Of a stretch of 64,000 nt of DNA, positions 40,279 to 48,654 are shown in pieces (positions within the stretch are counted from its first letter, which is position 1; the number at the start of each line of letters is the position of its first letter). The notes below the pieces were generated by a model, which worked only from the letters and a program-made list of their open reading frames with translations, did no database searches and had not been told where the DNA came from. Location of the stretch: the NCBI GenBank assembly GCA_963700925.1, contig OY969553.1, positions 1,116,001-1,180,000 on the forward strand, written 5' to 3'. A program made the translations under genes and the position numbers. Source of the DNA: CAWJMD01 sp963700925 (GTDB lineage Bacteria; Actinomycetota; Actinomycetes; Actinomycetales; CAWJMD01).

Positions 40279-41118
40279 TCAGTCCAGGGGCGCCACCGTG
40301 ACGCCGAACGGCGCCAGGCCGGCCGCTCCCCCGTCGGGAGCGGTGAGGACCCAGAGCCCGTCGTCGGTGACGGCGACCGTGTGCTCCCAGTGCGCCGCGC
40401 GCGAGCCGTCCACCGACACCACCGTCCACTGGTCGTCCAGCACGTCGGTGTCGGGGCTGCCACGCGTCAGCATCGGCTCCACCGCGACGCAGAGGCCCGC
40501 CCGCACGGTGGGGCCCCGGTCGCGGGTTCGGTGGTTCAGCACTTCGGGGGCCATGTGCATGGCGGTGCCGATGCCGTGTCCGGTGTACCCCTCGACGATG
40601 GCGAGCCGGTCGCCGGCTGCGGCCGTCACCGCACCTTCGACGGCGGCGCCGACCTCACCGAGACGCCGCCCGACTGCCAGCGCGGCGATTCCCGCCCACA
40701 GGGACTCCTCGGTGATGCGCGACAGCTCGGCGTCCGCCGGGTCGACCGCGTCCTGCGGGCCCGCCAGCACGGTCACGGCCGCGTCGCCGTGCCATCCGTC
40801 GACGACCGCTCCGCAGTCGATCGAGACCAGGTCGCCGGGCTCGATCACGCGGGGCCCCGGGATGCCGTGCACCACCTCGTCGTTGACCGAGACGCAGGTC
40901 ACGGCGGGGAACGGAGGGTGCCCGTAACCGTGGAAGTTGGACGTCGCGCCGGCGTCGGCGATGACCTTGGCGGCAGCGGAGTCCACGTCAGCCGTCGTCG
41001 CTCCGGGTACCGCAGCCAGTCGGGCAGCAGCGAGGGCGTCGGCCACCACCAGGCCGGCGCGACGCATCACCCTGATCTGGTCGGAGGTCTTGTACTCGAT
41101 CCGCTCGCGTCCGAACAC
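40279..41118 (-). CDS. map: Methionine aminopeptidase, type I
   Basis: 279 residues from GTG 41118. It removes the initiator methionine. The five metal ligands are in SIDCGAVVDGWHGDAAV (two Asp), GYTGHGIGTAMH (His), VEPML (Glu) and WEHTVAVT (Glu). The substrate histidine is in NFHGYGHPPFP. No N-terminal SH3-binding extension as in some actinobacterial paralogues. It follows adk by 18 bp. Confidence 0.98.
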   Translation of the reverse strand: MFGRERIEYKTSDQIRVMRRAGLVVADALAAARLAAVPGATTADVDSAAAKVIADAGATSNFHGYGHPPFPAVTCVSVNDEVVHGIPGPRVIEPGDLVSIDCGAVVDGWHGDAAVTVLAGPQDAVDPADAELSRITEESLWAGIAALAVGRRLGEVGAAVEGAVTAAAGDRLAIVEGYTGHGIGTAMHMAPEVLNHRTRDRGPTVRAGLCVAVEPMLTRGSPDTDVLDDQWTVVSVDGSRAAHWEHTVAVTDDGLWVLTAPDGGAAGLAPFGVTVAPLD

Positions 41119-41136
41119 CGTGTCGCCCAGGACAGC

Positions 41137-41724
41137 TCAGGACTTGCGCTGCAGAGCGTCGGCGATGTCGAGAGCGGCGTAGATCCGCTCCGAGACCTCA
41201 TCGATGTCACCGAGGCCGTCGACCTGCACCAGCAGGCCACGCTCTCGGTAGAGGTCCACCAGGGGTGCCGTCTGCTCCGCGTAGACCTGCTGGCGGGCGC
41301 GGATGACCTCCTCGGTGTCGTCGCTGCGGCCGTCCGTCACGGCCCGCAGGCGCAGCCGGGAGACGACCTCGTCGGTGTCGACGGTCAGCTCGAGGACCTC
41401 CTCGAGCGGGTGGCCCTGCTGCTCGAGGATCTCGTCGAGCTCGCGCACCTGGTCGACGGTGCGCGGGTACCCGTCCAGGAGGAAGCCCTTCTGGGCATCG
41501 TCCTCGTTGAGCCGGTCACGGACCAGGTCGTTGGTGATCTCGTCGGGCACGTAGCCACCCGTGTCGAGGATCTCCTTGACCCGCACGCCGAGTGGGGTCT
41601 CGTCGGCCACGTTGGAACGGAAGATGTCGCCGGTCGAGATGGCTGGGATGCCGTAGTGCTCGGCGATCTTCTTGGCCTGCGTGCCCTTACCGGCACCGGG
41701 TGGCCCGAGGATGATCAGTCGCAT
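41137..41724 (-). CDS. adk: Adenylate kinase
   Basis: 195 residues. P-loop GPPGAGKGTQ, AMP-site STGDIFRSNV and DGYPRTVDQV are present. The LID is the short form without the zinc-finger insertion, as in other actinobacteria. The start overlaps the last base of the secY stop. secY-adk-map are probably one transcript. Confidence 0.98.
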   Translation of the reverse strand: MRLIILGPPGAGKGTQAKKIAEHYGIPAISTGDIFRSNVADETPLGVRVKEILDTGGYVPDEITNDLVRDRLNEDDAQKGFLLDGYPRTVDQVRELDEILEQQGHPLEEVLELTVDTDEVVSRLRLRAVTDGRSDDTEEVIRARQQVYAEQTAPLVDLYRERGLLVQVDGLGDIDEVSERIYAALDIADALQRKS

Positions 41725-43052
41725 CAGCGCAGGAACCCTTCGTAGTGCCGCTGCTGAAGCTGCGACTCGATCTGCTTAACGGTCTCGAGTCCGACGCCCA
41801 CGATGATGAGGATCGAGGTGCCCCCGAACGGGAAGTTCTGGTTGGCGTCGACCAGAACCAGTGCGATCAGGGGGATCAGCGCGACGACGCCCAGGTAGAG
41901 CGCACCCGGGAGAGTGATCCGGTCCAGGATGTAGGCCAGGTACTCAGCGGTCGGACGGCCGGCCCGGATGCCCGGGATGAAGCCGCCGACCCGCTTGATG
42001 TTGTCGGCCACCTCGTCGGGGTTGAAGGTGATCGACACGTAGAAGTACGTGAAGAAGACGATCAGCGCGAAGTACGACGCGATGTAGATCGGGTGGTCGC
42101 CGCGCACCAGGGTGTCGTTGATCCACACCACCCAGTCAGCCGGCACCTCGCCCTGCGGTGGGGTGTTGAACTGGGCGATCAACGCCGGCAGGTAGAGCAG
42201 CGACGAGGCGAAGATGACCGGGATGACGCCGGCCATGTTGACCTTGATCGGGATGTAGGTGCTCGAGCCGCCGTACATCTTGCGCCCGACCATGCGCTTC
42301 GCGTACTGCACCGGCACCCGGCGCTGAGACTGCTCGACGAAGATCACGAGCGCGACGATGACCAGACCGATCGCGATCACCAGGGCCATGATCCCCCAGC
42401 CGAGGTTGGGGTTCTGGCCGATCGCCATCAGCGAGCTGGGGAACCCGGAGGCGATCGAGGTGAAGATCAGCAGGGACATGCCGTTGCCGACGCCGCGCTC
42501 GGTGATCAGCTCGCCGAGCCACATCACCAGGCCGGTGCCGGCGGTCATCGTCATCACCATCAGGCCGATCGTGATGAGCGAGTCGTTGGGGATGATCTCG
42601 GTGGCCAGCGGGCAGTTCGGGAACAGGCTGCCCGAGCGGGCCACGGCCACGAACGTGGTCGACTGCAGGATCGCCAGGGCGATCGTGAGGTACCTCGTGT
42701 ACTGCGTGAGCTTCGAGGTGCCCGACTGCCCCTCCTTCTTGAGGGTCTCGAACCGGGGGATCACCACGGTCAGCAGCTGGACGATGATGCTCGCCGTGAT
42801 GTACGGCATGATGCCGAGCGCGAAGACCGACAGCTGCAGCAGCGCGCCACCGCTGAACAGGTTCACCAGGCCGAGCAGGTCGTTGCTCTCGCCCCCGCTC
42901 GAGGGGTCGAGGCAGGACTGCACGTTGGCGTAGTTCACACCGGGCGTGGGGACGAAGGACCCCAGCCGGAACAGCGCCATCACAGCGAGGGTGAACAGCA
43001 GCTTGCGCCGCAGGTCGGGCGTCTTGAACGCCCGAACGAATGCGCTGAGCAC
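41724..43052 (-). CDS. secY: Protein translocase subunit SecY
   Basis: 442 residues, ten membrane segments. GTG 43052 has AGGAGG upstream. Landmarks: plug helix region after TM1 (GVNYANVQSCLD), the cytoplasmic loop with VIPRFETLKKEGQSGTSKLTQYTRYLT, and the tip of loop 8-9 near RVPVQYAKRM and GGFIPGIRAGRPTAEYL. The channel pore of the Sec system. 157 bp after rplO, with a strong hairpin between. Confidence 0.99.
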   Translation of the reverse strand: MLSAFVRAFKTPDLRRKLLFTLAVMALFRLGSFVPTPGVNYANVQSCLDPSSGGESNDLLGLVNLFSGGALLQLSVFALGIMPYITASIIVQLLTVVIPRFETLKKEGQSGTSKLTQYTRYLTIALAILQSTTFVAVARSGSLFPNCPLATEIIPNDSLITIGLMVMTMTAGTGLVMWLGELITERGVGNGMSLLIFTSIASGFPSSLMAIGQNPNLGWGIMALVIAIGLVIVALVIFVEQSQRRVPVQYAKRMVGRKMYGGSSTYIPIKVNMAGVIPVIFASSLLYLPALIAQFNTPPQGEVPADWVVWINDTLVRGDHPIYIASYFALIVFFTYFYVSITFNPDEVADNIKRVGGFIPGIRAGRPTAEYLAYILDRITLPGALYLGVVALIPLIALVLVDANQNFPFGGTSILIIVGVGLETVKQIESQLQQRHYEGFLR

Positions 43053-43114
43053 GGGTCCTCCTGCTCCGCCCGTTCGAGGCGGACGTTTCGTCGATGACTT
43101 GGACCTTATCGCGG

Positions 43115-43155
43115 CCCCGGCCGCACCTCAGGCAGTGCCTGCGGCGCGGCCGGGG
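43115..43155 (-). terminator. Stable hairpin between rplO and secY
   Basis: CCCCGGCCGC (43115-43124) and GCGGCCGGGG (43146-43155) form a perfect 10-bp stem. The enclosed loop contains a second palindrome, CAGGCA-G-TGCCTG. It may partly terminate the spc operon and allow separate control of secY-adk-map. Confidence 0.55.
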
Positions 43156-43209
43156 GCGCGAAGCGGAGGATCGTGCCGGCAGGGCTACCGCCCAGCGCCG
43201 GCCCCCGGG

Positions 43210-43728
43210 TCACAGCTGGGTGGTCGAGCCCCCAGCTGCGGCGATCTTGTCCTGGGCCGTGGCCGAGAAGGCGTGCGCGGTGACGTCGACCGACACCGAG
43301 ATGTCGCCGGTACCGAGCACCTTGACCTTCTGGCCCTTGCGGACGGCCCCGCGCGCGACCAGCTCGTCGACCGACACGGTGCCGCCCTCGGGGAACAGCT
43401 CGGAGAGCCGCTCGAGGTTCACCACCTGGTACACGGTCGTGAACGGGTTCTTGAAGCCCCGCAGCTTCGGCAGACGCATGTGCAGCGGCGTCTGGCCACC
43501 CTCGAACCGGTCGGGCACCTGGTAGCGGGCCTTGGTGCCCTTGGTGCCTCGGCCGGCCGTCTTGCCCTTGCTGCCCTGTCCGCGACCGACGCGGGTCTTG
43601 GCGGTGCGGGCACCGGGCGCCGGACGCAGGTGGTGCACCTTCAGGGCGTGCACCTTCTCGCCCGAAGTCTCCTCCGGGTCGACGTCCGTGCCCTTGGCGT
43701 TCTTGGCTGTGCTGACGTTCTTGGCCAT
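43210..43728 (-). CDS. rplO: 50S ribosomal protein L15
   Basis: 172 residues. The first 28 residues are an extra basic/acidic extension before the canonical start (LKVHHLRPAPGARTAKTRVGRGQGSKGKTAGRGTKG). The C-terminal FPEGGTVSVDELVARGAV and VTAHAFSATAQDKIAAAGGS are standard. The ATG lies one base past the rpmD stop. Confidence 0.98.
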   Translation of the reverse strand: MAKNVSTAKNAKGTDVDPEETSGEKVHALKVHHLRPAPGARTAKTRVGRGQGSKGKTAGRGTKGTKARYQVPDRFEGGQTPLHMRLPKLRGFKNPFTTVYQVVNLERLSELFPEGGTVSVDELVARGAVRKGQKVKVLGTGDISVSVDVTAHAFSATAQDKIAAAGGSTTQL

Positions 43729-43729
43729 C

Positions 43730-43912
43730 TCAGTCCACCTCCTCGACGGCGACGAGGTGCGACACCGTCGTGACCATCCCGCGGATCTCGGGACGGTCCT
43801 CCTTGACCACCACGTCGCCGATGCGCTTCAACCCGAGGGTGCGCAGCGTGTCGCGCTGGTTCTGCTTCCCGCCGATACCCGAGCGGGTCTGGGTCACCTT
43901 GAGCCGTGCCAT
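43730..43912 (-). CDS. rpmD: 50S ribosomal protein L30
   Basis: 60 residues: MARLKVTQTRSGIGGKQNQRDTLRTLGL, then RIGDVVVKEDRPEIRGMV. Usual length. Its ATG overlaps the rpsE stop by one base (TGATG), so it depends on rpsE translation. Confidence 0.98.
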   Translation of the reverse strand: MARLKVTQTRSGIGGKQNQRDTLRTLGLKRIGDVVVKEDRPEIRGMVTTVSHLVAVEEVD

Positions 43913-44559
43913 CACGAGCCACTCATCCCCGCCGCCCGGGCGCGCAGCAGTGCGGCCGGGGCGACGTGCTCGAGAGGCAGGCCACGACGTGCCGCCACCG
44001 ACTCGGGCCGCTCGAGCCCCTTCAGCGCCGCCACCGTGGCGTGCACGATGTTGATCGCGTTGCTGGAGCCGAGCGACTTGCTGAGCACGTCGTGCACGCC
44101 GGCGCACTCGAGAACCGCTCGCACCGGGCCACCGGCGATCACGCCGGTACCTGGAGACGCCGGCTTCAGGAGCACGACGCCGGCAGCGGCCTCACCCTGG
44201 ATCGGGTGCGGGATGGTGCCCTGGATGCGCGGGACCTTGAAGAAGCTCTTCTTGGCCTCCTCGACGCCCTTGGCGATCGCGGCCGGCACCTCCTTGGCCT
44301 TGCCGTAGCCGACGCCGACGGAACCGTCGCCGTCGCCCACCACGACCAGCGCGGTGAAGCTGAAGCGCCGGCCGCCCTTGACGACCTTCGCGACGCGGTT
44401 GATGGTCACCACGCGCTCGATGTACTGGTTCTTCTCACCGGCGTCGCCGCGACGGTTGTCGCGGCCACCGCGGCCGCCGCGCTCACCACCGCGGTCGCTG
44501 CCGCCGGCACCGGTCCCCGTGTTGGGGCCGCCCGCGCCTCGGCGCTGGGTTCCAGGCAT
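43912..44559 (-). CDS. rpsE: 30S ribosomal protein S5
   Basis: 215 residues. The double-stranded RNA-binding part (about 45-115; YIERVVTINRVAKVVKGGRRFSF) and the C-terminal domain (GGPVRAVLECAGVHDVLSKSLGSSNAINIVHATV) are canonical. The N-terminal 42 residues are a Gly/Arg-rich extension (SDRGGERGGRGGRDNRR) that is probably disordered and RNA-binding. Confidence 0.98.
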   Translation of the reverse strand: MPGTQRRGAGGPNTGTGAGGSDRGGERGGRGGRDNRRGDAGEKNQYIERVVTINRVAKVVKGGRRFSFTALVVVGDGDGSVGVGYGKAKEVPAAIAKGVEEAKKSFFKVPRIQGTIPHPIQGEAAAGVVLLKPASPGTGVIAGGPVRAVLECAGVHDVLSKSLGSSNAINIVHATVAALKGLERPESVAARRGLPLEHVAPAALLRARAAGMSGS

Positions 44560-44597
44560 GTTGGCTTTCTCTCTCTCTCGCAGTCTCGGGTCGACCG

Positions 44598-44975
44598 TCA
44601 GAGGGTGAGCCCGGCTTCGCGGGCTCCCTCGGCGACGGCGGCCACTCGGCCGTGGTAGCGGTTCCCACCGCGGTCGAAGACCACGGCCTCGACACCAGCG
44701 GCCTTGGCGCGCTCGGCAACGAGCTCGCCCACCTTCTTGGCCTTGGCGGTCTTGTCACCGTCGAGCGAGCGCAGGTCGGCCTCCATGGTGGAGGCACTGG
44801 CCAGCGTCTTGCCGACGGTGTCGTCGACCACCTGGACGAACAGGTGGCGCGTGGAGCGGTTCACGACGAGGCGCGGACGCGCGGTGGTGCCGGCGAGCTT
44901 CTTGCGCACGCGAAGGTGACGACGACCCCGGGCCCGGACCGAGCCGGTGCCCTTCGTCCTCAGTGAGTTGGCCAT
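44598..44975 (-). CDS. rplR: 50S ribosomal protein L18
   Basis: 125 residues; 5S rRNA binder. VRKKLAGTTARPRLVVNRSTRHLFVQVVDD and VAERAKAAGVEAVVFDRGGNRYHGRVAAVAEGAREAGL are typical. Start overlaps the rplF stop by one base (TAATG). Confidence 0.98.
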   Translation of the reverse strand: MANSLRTKGTGSVRARGRRHLRVRKKLAGTTARPRLVVNRSTRHLFVQVVDDTVGKTLASASTMEADLRSLDGDKTAKAKKVGELVAERAKAAGVEAVVFDRGGNRYHGRVAAVAEGAREAGLTL

Positions 44976-45514
44976 TACTTCCCAGCCTTTCCGACCTTGC
45001 GGCGGACCTGCTCGCCGGCGTACCGGACGCCCTTGCCCTTGTATGGGTCGGGCTTGCGCAGCTTGCGGATGTTCGCGGCGACCTCGCCCACCTGCTGCTT
45101 GTCGATGCCCTGCACCGACAGCTTGGTGGTTCCTTCGACGGCGAACGTGATGCCCTCAGGGGCGGGGACGTGTACCGGGTGGCTGAAGCCGAGGGCGAAC
45201 TCGAGGTTCGAGCCCCTGGCCATGACGCGGTAGCCGGTGCCGACGATCTCGAGCTTCTTCTCGTAGCCCTCGGTGACGCCGGTGACCATGTTGGCCAGCA
45301 GGGAGCGCGTCAGGCCGTGCAGGGAGCGCGAGGAGCGCTCGTCGTTCGGGCGCTTGACCTCGAGCGTGCCGTCGTCACCCTTGGCGACCACGATGGGCTC
45401 GGCCACGGTGTGGTTCAGGGTGCCCTTCGGGCCCTTCACGGTCACGTGCTGACCGTCGATGCTCACCTCGACGCCGGACGGAACCGGTACGGGGAGCCTG
45501 CCGATGCGGCTCAT
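44975..45514 (-). CDS. rplF: 50S ribosomal protein L6
   Basis: 179 residues, two L6 repeats: MSRIGRLPVPVPSGVEVSIDGQHVTVKGPKG and the second ending RKPDPYKGKGVRYAGE, the segment that contacts the sarcin-ricin loop. 19 bp after rpsH. Confidence 0.99.
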   Translation of the reverse strand: MSRIGRLPVPVPSGVEVSIDGQHVTVKGPKGTLNHTVAEPIVVAKGDDGTLEVKRPNDERSSRSLHGLTRSLLANMVTGVTEGYEKKLEIVGTGYRVMARGSNLEFALGFSHPVHVPAPEGITFAVEGTTKLSVQGIDKQQVGEVAANIRKLRKPDPYKGKGVRYAGEQVRRKVGKAGK

Positions 45515-45533
45515 GCTGCTCTGCTCCTTCCGG

Positions 45534-45932
45534 TTACCAGACGTAGGCGAGGACTTCCCCGCCTACACCTTGCTTGTTGGCCTGCTTGTCGGTCAGCAGG
45601 CCGGACGACGTCGAGATGATGGCCACGCCCAGGCCGCCCAGCACGCGGGGCAGGTTGGTGGACTTGGCGTAGACACGAAGGCCCGGCTTGGACACCCGGC
45701 GCACGCCCGCGATCGAGCGCTCGCGGTTGGGGCCGAACTTCAGGTCGATGGTCAGGGTCTTGCCGACCTCGGCATCGGTGACCTTCCAGCCCGCGATGTA
45801 ACCCTCGGCCTGGAGGATCTCCGCGATCCTGGACTTCAGCTTGCTGTACGGCATCGCGACCTCGTCGTGGTACGCCGAGTTGGCGTTCCGCAGACGGGTC
45901 AGCATGTCCGCAATGGGGTCGGTCATGGTCAT
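45534..45932 (-). CDS. rpsH: 30S ribosomal protein S8
   Basis: 132 residues. MTMTDPIADMLTRLRNAN at the start and GLRVYAKSTNLPRVLGGLGVAIISTSSGLLTD-type C-terminal motif. S8 is the spc-operon autoregulator in E. coli. The ATG at 45932 is preferred over 45926 by family alignment. 85 bp after rpsN. Confidence 0.99.
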   Translation of the reverse strand: MTMTDPIADMLTRLRNANSAYHDEVAMPYSKLKSRIAEILQAEGYIAGWKVTDAEVGKTLTIDLKFGPNRERSIAGVRRVSKPGLRVYAKSTNLPRVLGGLGVAIISTSSGLLTDKQANKQGVGGEVLAYVW

Positions 45933-46017
45933 CGGGCTCTTCCGCCCTTCCTCGCCGTGGTTTCCCGCCCGGGACGGGCAGGGACCTGCGGCGCTGGGTT
46001 CTTCTTCGACAGAGGGA

Positions 46018-46203
46018 CTACCAGCTGCTCTTGGTCACGCCGGGCAGCTCGCCCGCGTGTGCCATCTCGCGAAGGCACACCCGGCAGAGCCCGAACTTGC
46101 GGTACACCGAGTGCGGGCGTCCGCACTTCTGGCACCTCGTGTAGGCGCGCACCGCGAACTTCGGCTTGCGGTTCGCCTTGTTGATCAGGGCGGTCTTCGC
46201 CAC
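46018..46203 (-). CDS. rpsN: 30S ribosomal protein S14 type Z
   Basis: 61 residues from GTG 46203 with AAGGAGAA upstream. Two CxxC pairs (CQKC and CRVC) make the zinc ribbon of the short, type Z form. MAKTALINKANRKPKFAVRAYTRC matches actinobacterial orthologues. One base separates it from rplE. Confidence 0.98.
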   Translation of the reverse strand: MAKTALINKANRKPKFAVRAYTRCQKCGRPHSVYRKFGLCRVCLREMAHAGELPGVTKSSW

Positions 46204-46204
46204 G

Positions 46205-46777
46205 TCAGTTCTCCTTGAAGGGGAAGCCGAGGCGACGCAGCAGCGCCCGTCCCTCGTCGTCCGAGGTCGCGGTGGTCACGATCGTGATGTCCATGCCCCG
46301 GACCCGGTCGATGCGGTCCTGGTCGATCTCGTGGAACATCGACTGCTCGTTGAGGCCGAACGTGTAGTTGCCGTTGCCGTCGAACTGCTTCGGCGACAGG
46401 CCGCGGAAGTCGCGGATGCGGGGCAGCGCCAGCGACAGCAGCCGGTCGAGGAACTCCCACATCCGGTCGCCGCGCAGCGTGGTGTGCGCGCCGATCGGCA
46501 TGCCCTCGCGCAGCTTGAACTGAGCGATGGACTTGCGCGCCTTGGTCACCTGCGGCTTCTGGCCGGTGATGGTGGCCAGGTCGCGGATGGCGCCCTCGAT
46601 CAGCTTGGAGTCGCGGGCGGCGTCGCCGACGCCCATGTTCACGACGACCTTGACCAGGCCAGGCACCTGCATCGGGTTGCCGTAGCCGAAGTCGCCGCGC
46701 AACGCGGGGACGATCTCCTCGCGGTACCGGGCCTTGAGCCGGGGGCCGGCGTAGTCGGTGGTGGTGGTCTCGCTCAT
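46205..46777 (-). CDS. rplE: 50S ribosomal protein L5
   Basis: 190 residues; binds 5S rRNA and contacts P-site tRNA. VPGLVKVVVNMGVGDAARDSKLIEGAIRDL, KARKSIAQFKLREGMPIG and RIRDFRGLSPKQFDGNGNYTFGL are conserved. Start overlaps the rplX stop by one base. Confidence 0.99.
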   Translation of the reverse strand: MSETTTTDYAGPRLKARYREEIVPALRGDFGYGNPMQVPGLVKVVVNMGVGDAARDSKLIEGAIRDLATITGQKPQVTKARKSIAQFKLREGMPIGAHTTLRGDRMWEFLDRLLSLALPRIRDFRGLSPKQFDGNGNYTFGLNEQSMFHEIDQDRIDRVRGMDITIVTTATSDDEGRALLRRLGFPFKEN

Positions 46778-47142
46778 CAGATGTCCTTACCGGAGCGCCG
46801 GGCGACGCGCACACGAACCGTGCGCTCGCGGCCGTCACGCTCGACCGTGTCGGTGCGGGAGCCGACCCGGGTCGGCTTCTTGGTGCTCGGGTCGACCAGC
46901 ATCACGTTGCTGATGTGCAGCGGGGCCTCGTGGGTCTCGATGCCGCCGGTGCGTGCGCCGCGGCCGGTCGAGCCGACCTTCTTGTGCTTCTTGACGCGGT
47001 TCACGCCCTCGACGAGCACCCGGTTGCGCTCGGTGTCGACCGAGATGACCTTGCCCGTCTTGCCTCGGTCGCCGCCGCGGTCGGGGGTCGCGCCGGTGAT
47101 GACCTGCACGAGGTCACCCTTCTTGATCTTGAGCTTCGCCAT
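46777..47142 (-). CDS. rplX: 50S ribosomal protein L24
   Basis: 121 residues with the KOW motif near the start (KKGDLVQVITGATPDRGGDRGKTGKVI). Assembly initiator of the 50S subunit. An Arg-rich tail (RDGRERTVRVRVARRSGKD) replaces the shorter E. coli end. Two bases after rplN. Confidence 0.98.
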   Translation of the reverse strand: MAKLKIKKGDLVQVITGATPDRGGDRGKTGKVISVDTERNRVLVEGVNRVKKHKKVGSTGRGARTGGIETHEAPLHISNVMLVDPSTKKPTRVGSRTDTVERDGRERTVRVRVARRSGKDI

Positions 47143-47144
47143 CG

Positions 47145-47513
47145 TCAGAGCACCTCCGGTGCGAGCGAGATGATCCGCATGAACTTCTTGTCCCGCAGCT
47201 CGCGGCCGACGGGCCCGAAGATGCGGGTGCCGCGCGGGTCGCCATCGGTCTTGAGGATCACGGCCGCGTTCTCGTCGAAGCGGATGTACGAGCCGTCGGG
47301 ACGGCGGCGCTCCTTGCGGGTGCGCACGATCACGGCCTTGACGACCTCACCCTTCTTGACGTTGCCGCCGGGGATGGCGTCCTTGACGGTCGCCACGATG
47401 ACGTCACCGATGCCGGCGTAGCGGCGGCCGGAGCCGCCGAGAACGCGGATGCAGAGGATCTCCTTGGCACCCGTGTTGTCGGCGACCTTCAGTCGCGACT
47501 CCTGCTGAATCAC
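47145..47513 (-). CDS. rplN: 50S ribosomal protein L14
   Basis: 122 residues from GTG 47513 with AGGAG upstream. MIQQESRLKVADNTGAKEILCIRVLGGS and the C-terminal RELRDKKFMRIISLAPEVL are canonical. It is separated from rpsQ by an unusually wide 126-bp gap with tandem repeats. Confidence 0.99.
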   Translation of the reverse strand: MIQQESRLKVADNTGAKEILCIRVLGGSGRRYAGIGDVIVATVKDAIPGGNVKKGEVVKAVIVRTRKERRRPDGSYIRFDENAAVILKTDGDPRGTRIFGPVGRELRDKKFMRIISLAPEVL

Positions 47514-47569
47514 TGTCTCACTCCTGTTGTCGCGCCGGTTCTCTGCTCAAGAGCCTGGCGGAACGAATG

Positions 47570-47596
47570 GGGCTGTCTGGGCTGTCTGGGCTGTCA
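47570..47596. repeat. 9-bp tandem repeat between rpsQ and rplN
   Basis: GGGCTGTCT occurs twice exactly and a third time as GGGCTGTCA, without spacers. It lies in the 126-bp gap where most junctions of this operon are under 20 bp. Likely slippage-prone; a regulatory effect is possible but unproved. Confidence 0.8.
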
Positions 47597-47639
47597 TCAA
47601 GGCCCGCTCTCGCGGACCCGACCGCTTGCTTGCCTCGAG

Positions 47640-47954
47640 CTACTTGGCCTTCTCGAGGATCTCGACCACGCGCCAGCGCTTCGCCGCCGACAGCGGGCGG
47701 GTCTCCATGATCCGCACGCTGTCGCCGATGCCGCACTGGTTCTGCTCGTCGTGGGCCTTCACCTTGCTGGTGCGGCGCATGACCTTGCCGTAGAGCGGGT
47801 GCTTGACCCGGTCCTCGACAGCGACCACGACGGTCTTGTCCATCTTGTCGCTGACCACGTAGCCGCGGCGGGTCTTGCGGTACCCGCGCTCGTGCTCTGC
47901 GGCCTCGGCCGTCTCGGCCGTGCTCTGCTCGGTCGTCACTGCGTCCTCACTCAC
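47640..47954 (-). CDS. rpsQ: 30S ribosomal protein S17
   Basis: 104 residues from GTG 47954, which overlaps the rpmC stop by 4 bp. The S17 OB-fold (RRGYVVSDKMDKTVVVAVEDRVKHPLYGKVMRRTSKVKAHDE, then GDSVRIMETRPLSAAKRWRVV) is preceded by a 22-residue acidic Thr/Glu/Ala extension. Confidence 0.97.
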   Translation of the reverse strand: MSEDAVTTEQSTAETAEAAEHERGYRKTRRGYVVSDKMDKTVVVAVEDRVKHPLYGKVMRRTSKVKAHDEQNQCGIGDSVRIMETRPLSAAKRWRVVEILEKAK

Positions 47955-48232
47955 TTGGCACCACCCTTGATCTCGCTCGGGGTGCTGGTTGCGCTGCTCG
48001 ACTCGCTCGCCGGGACGCCGATCCCCAGCTCGTGCTCGCGCATGATCGTGTAGATGCGGGCGATGTCGCGGCGTACCGCGCGCAGCCGCCCGTGGCTCTC
48101 CAGCTGGCCGGTGGCCGACTGGAAGCGGAGGTTGAACAGCTCCTCCTTGGCCTTGCGCAGCTCCTCGACGAGTCGCTCGGACTCGAAGGTGCGCAGCTGC
48201 TCGGCCGTGAGGTCCTTGGATCCGACCGCCAT
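47951..48232 (-). CDS. rpmC: 50S ribosomal protein L29
   Basis: 93 residues. The coiled helical L29 body is LRTFESERLVEELRKAKEELFNLRFQSATGQLESHGRLRAVRRDIARI. The last 25 residues are a Ser/Thr-rich tail (PASESSSATSTPSEIKG) not seen in E. coli. Start overlaps the rplP stop by one base. Confidence 0.98.
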   Translation of the reverse strand: MAVGSKDLTAEQLRTFESERLVEELRKAKEELFNLRFQSATGQLESHGRLRAVRRDIARIYTIMREHELGIGVPASESSSATSTPSEIKGGAK

Positions 48233-48651
48233 TACCCTTCACCACCCTCGCGCCGCAGGAAGCGGCACTTCATCGGGAGCTTGTGGATCGCCAGGCGCAT
48301 CGCCTCGCGAGCCACGTCCTCCGGGACACCTGCCAGCTCGAACATCACGCGTCCGGGCTTGACGTTGGCGATCCACCACTCCGGCGAGCCCTTGCCGGAA
48401 CCCATCCGGGTCTCGGCCGGCTTCTTGGTCAGCGGACGGTCGGGGTAGACGGTGATCCACACCTTGCCGCCACGCTTGATGTAACGGGTCATCGCGATTC
48501 GCGCCGCCTCGATCTGGCGGTTGGTGACGTAGGCCGGCTCAAGAGCCTGGATGCCGTAGTCGCCGAAGGCGATCGCGGTGCCACCCTTCGCAGCGCCCGA
48601 ACGCTTCGGGTGGTGCTGCTTGCGGTGCTTCAACCGACGGGGAACCAGCAC
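48232..48651 (-). CDS. rplP: 50S ribosomal protein L16
   Basis: 139 residues from GTG 48651. MLVPRRLKHRKQHHPKR, FGDYGIQALEPAYVTNRQIEAARIAMTRYIKRGGKVWI and GKGSPEWWIANVKPGRVMFEL are standard. It lies near the A site and helps position tRNA. Confidence 0.99.
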   Translation of the reverse strand: MLVPRRLKHRKQHHPKRSGAAKGGTAIAFGDYGIQALEPAYVTNRQIEAARIAMTRYIKRGGKVWITVYPDRPLTKKPAETRMGSGKGSPEWWIANVKPGRVMFELAGVPEDVAREAMRLAIHKLPMKCRFLRREGGEG

Positions 48652-48654
48652 GGG

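Noticed and set aside
41745..43097. 450-codon open frame on the plus strand opposite secY
   Set aside because: Exact antisense of a certain gene. High GC leaves long stop-free frames on the other strand; composition is Asp/His/Gln/Arg-biased and no domain is recognisable.
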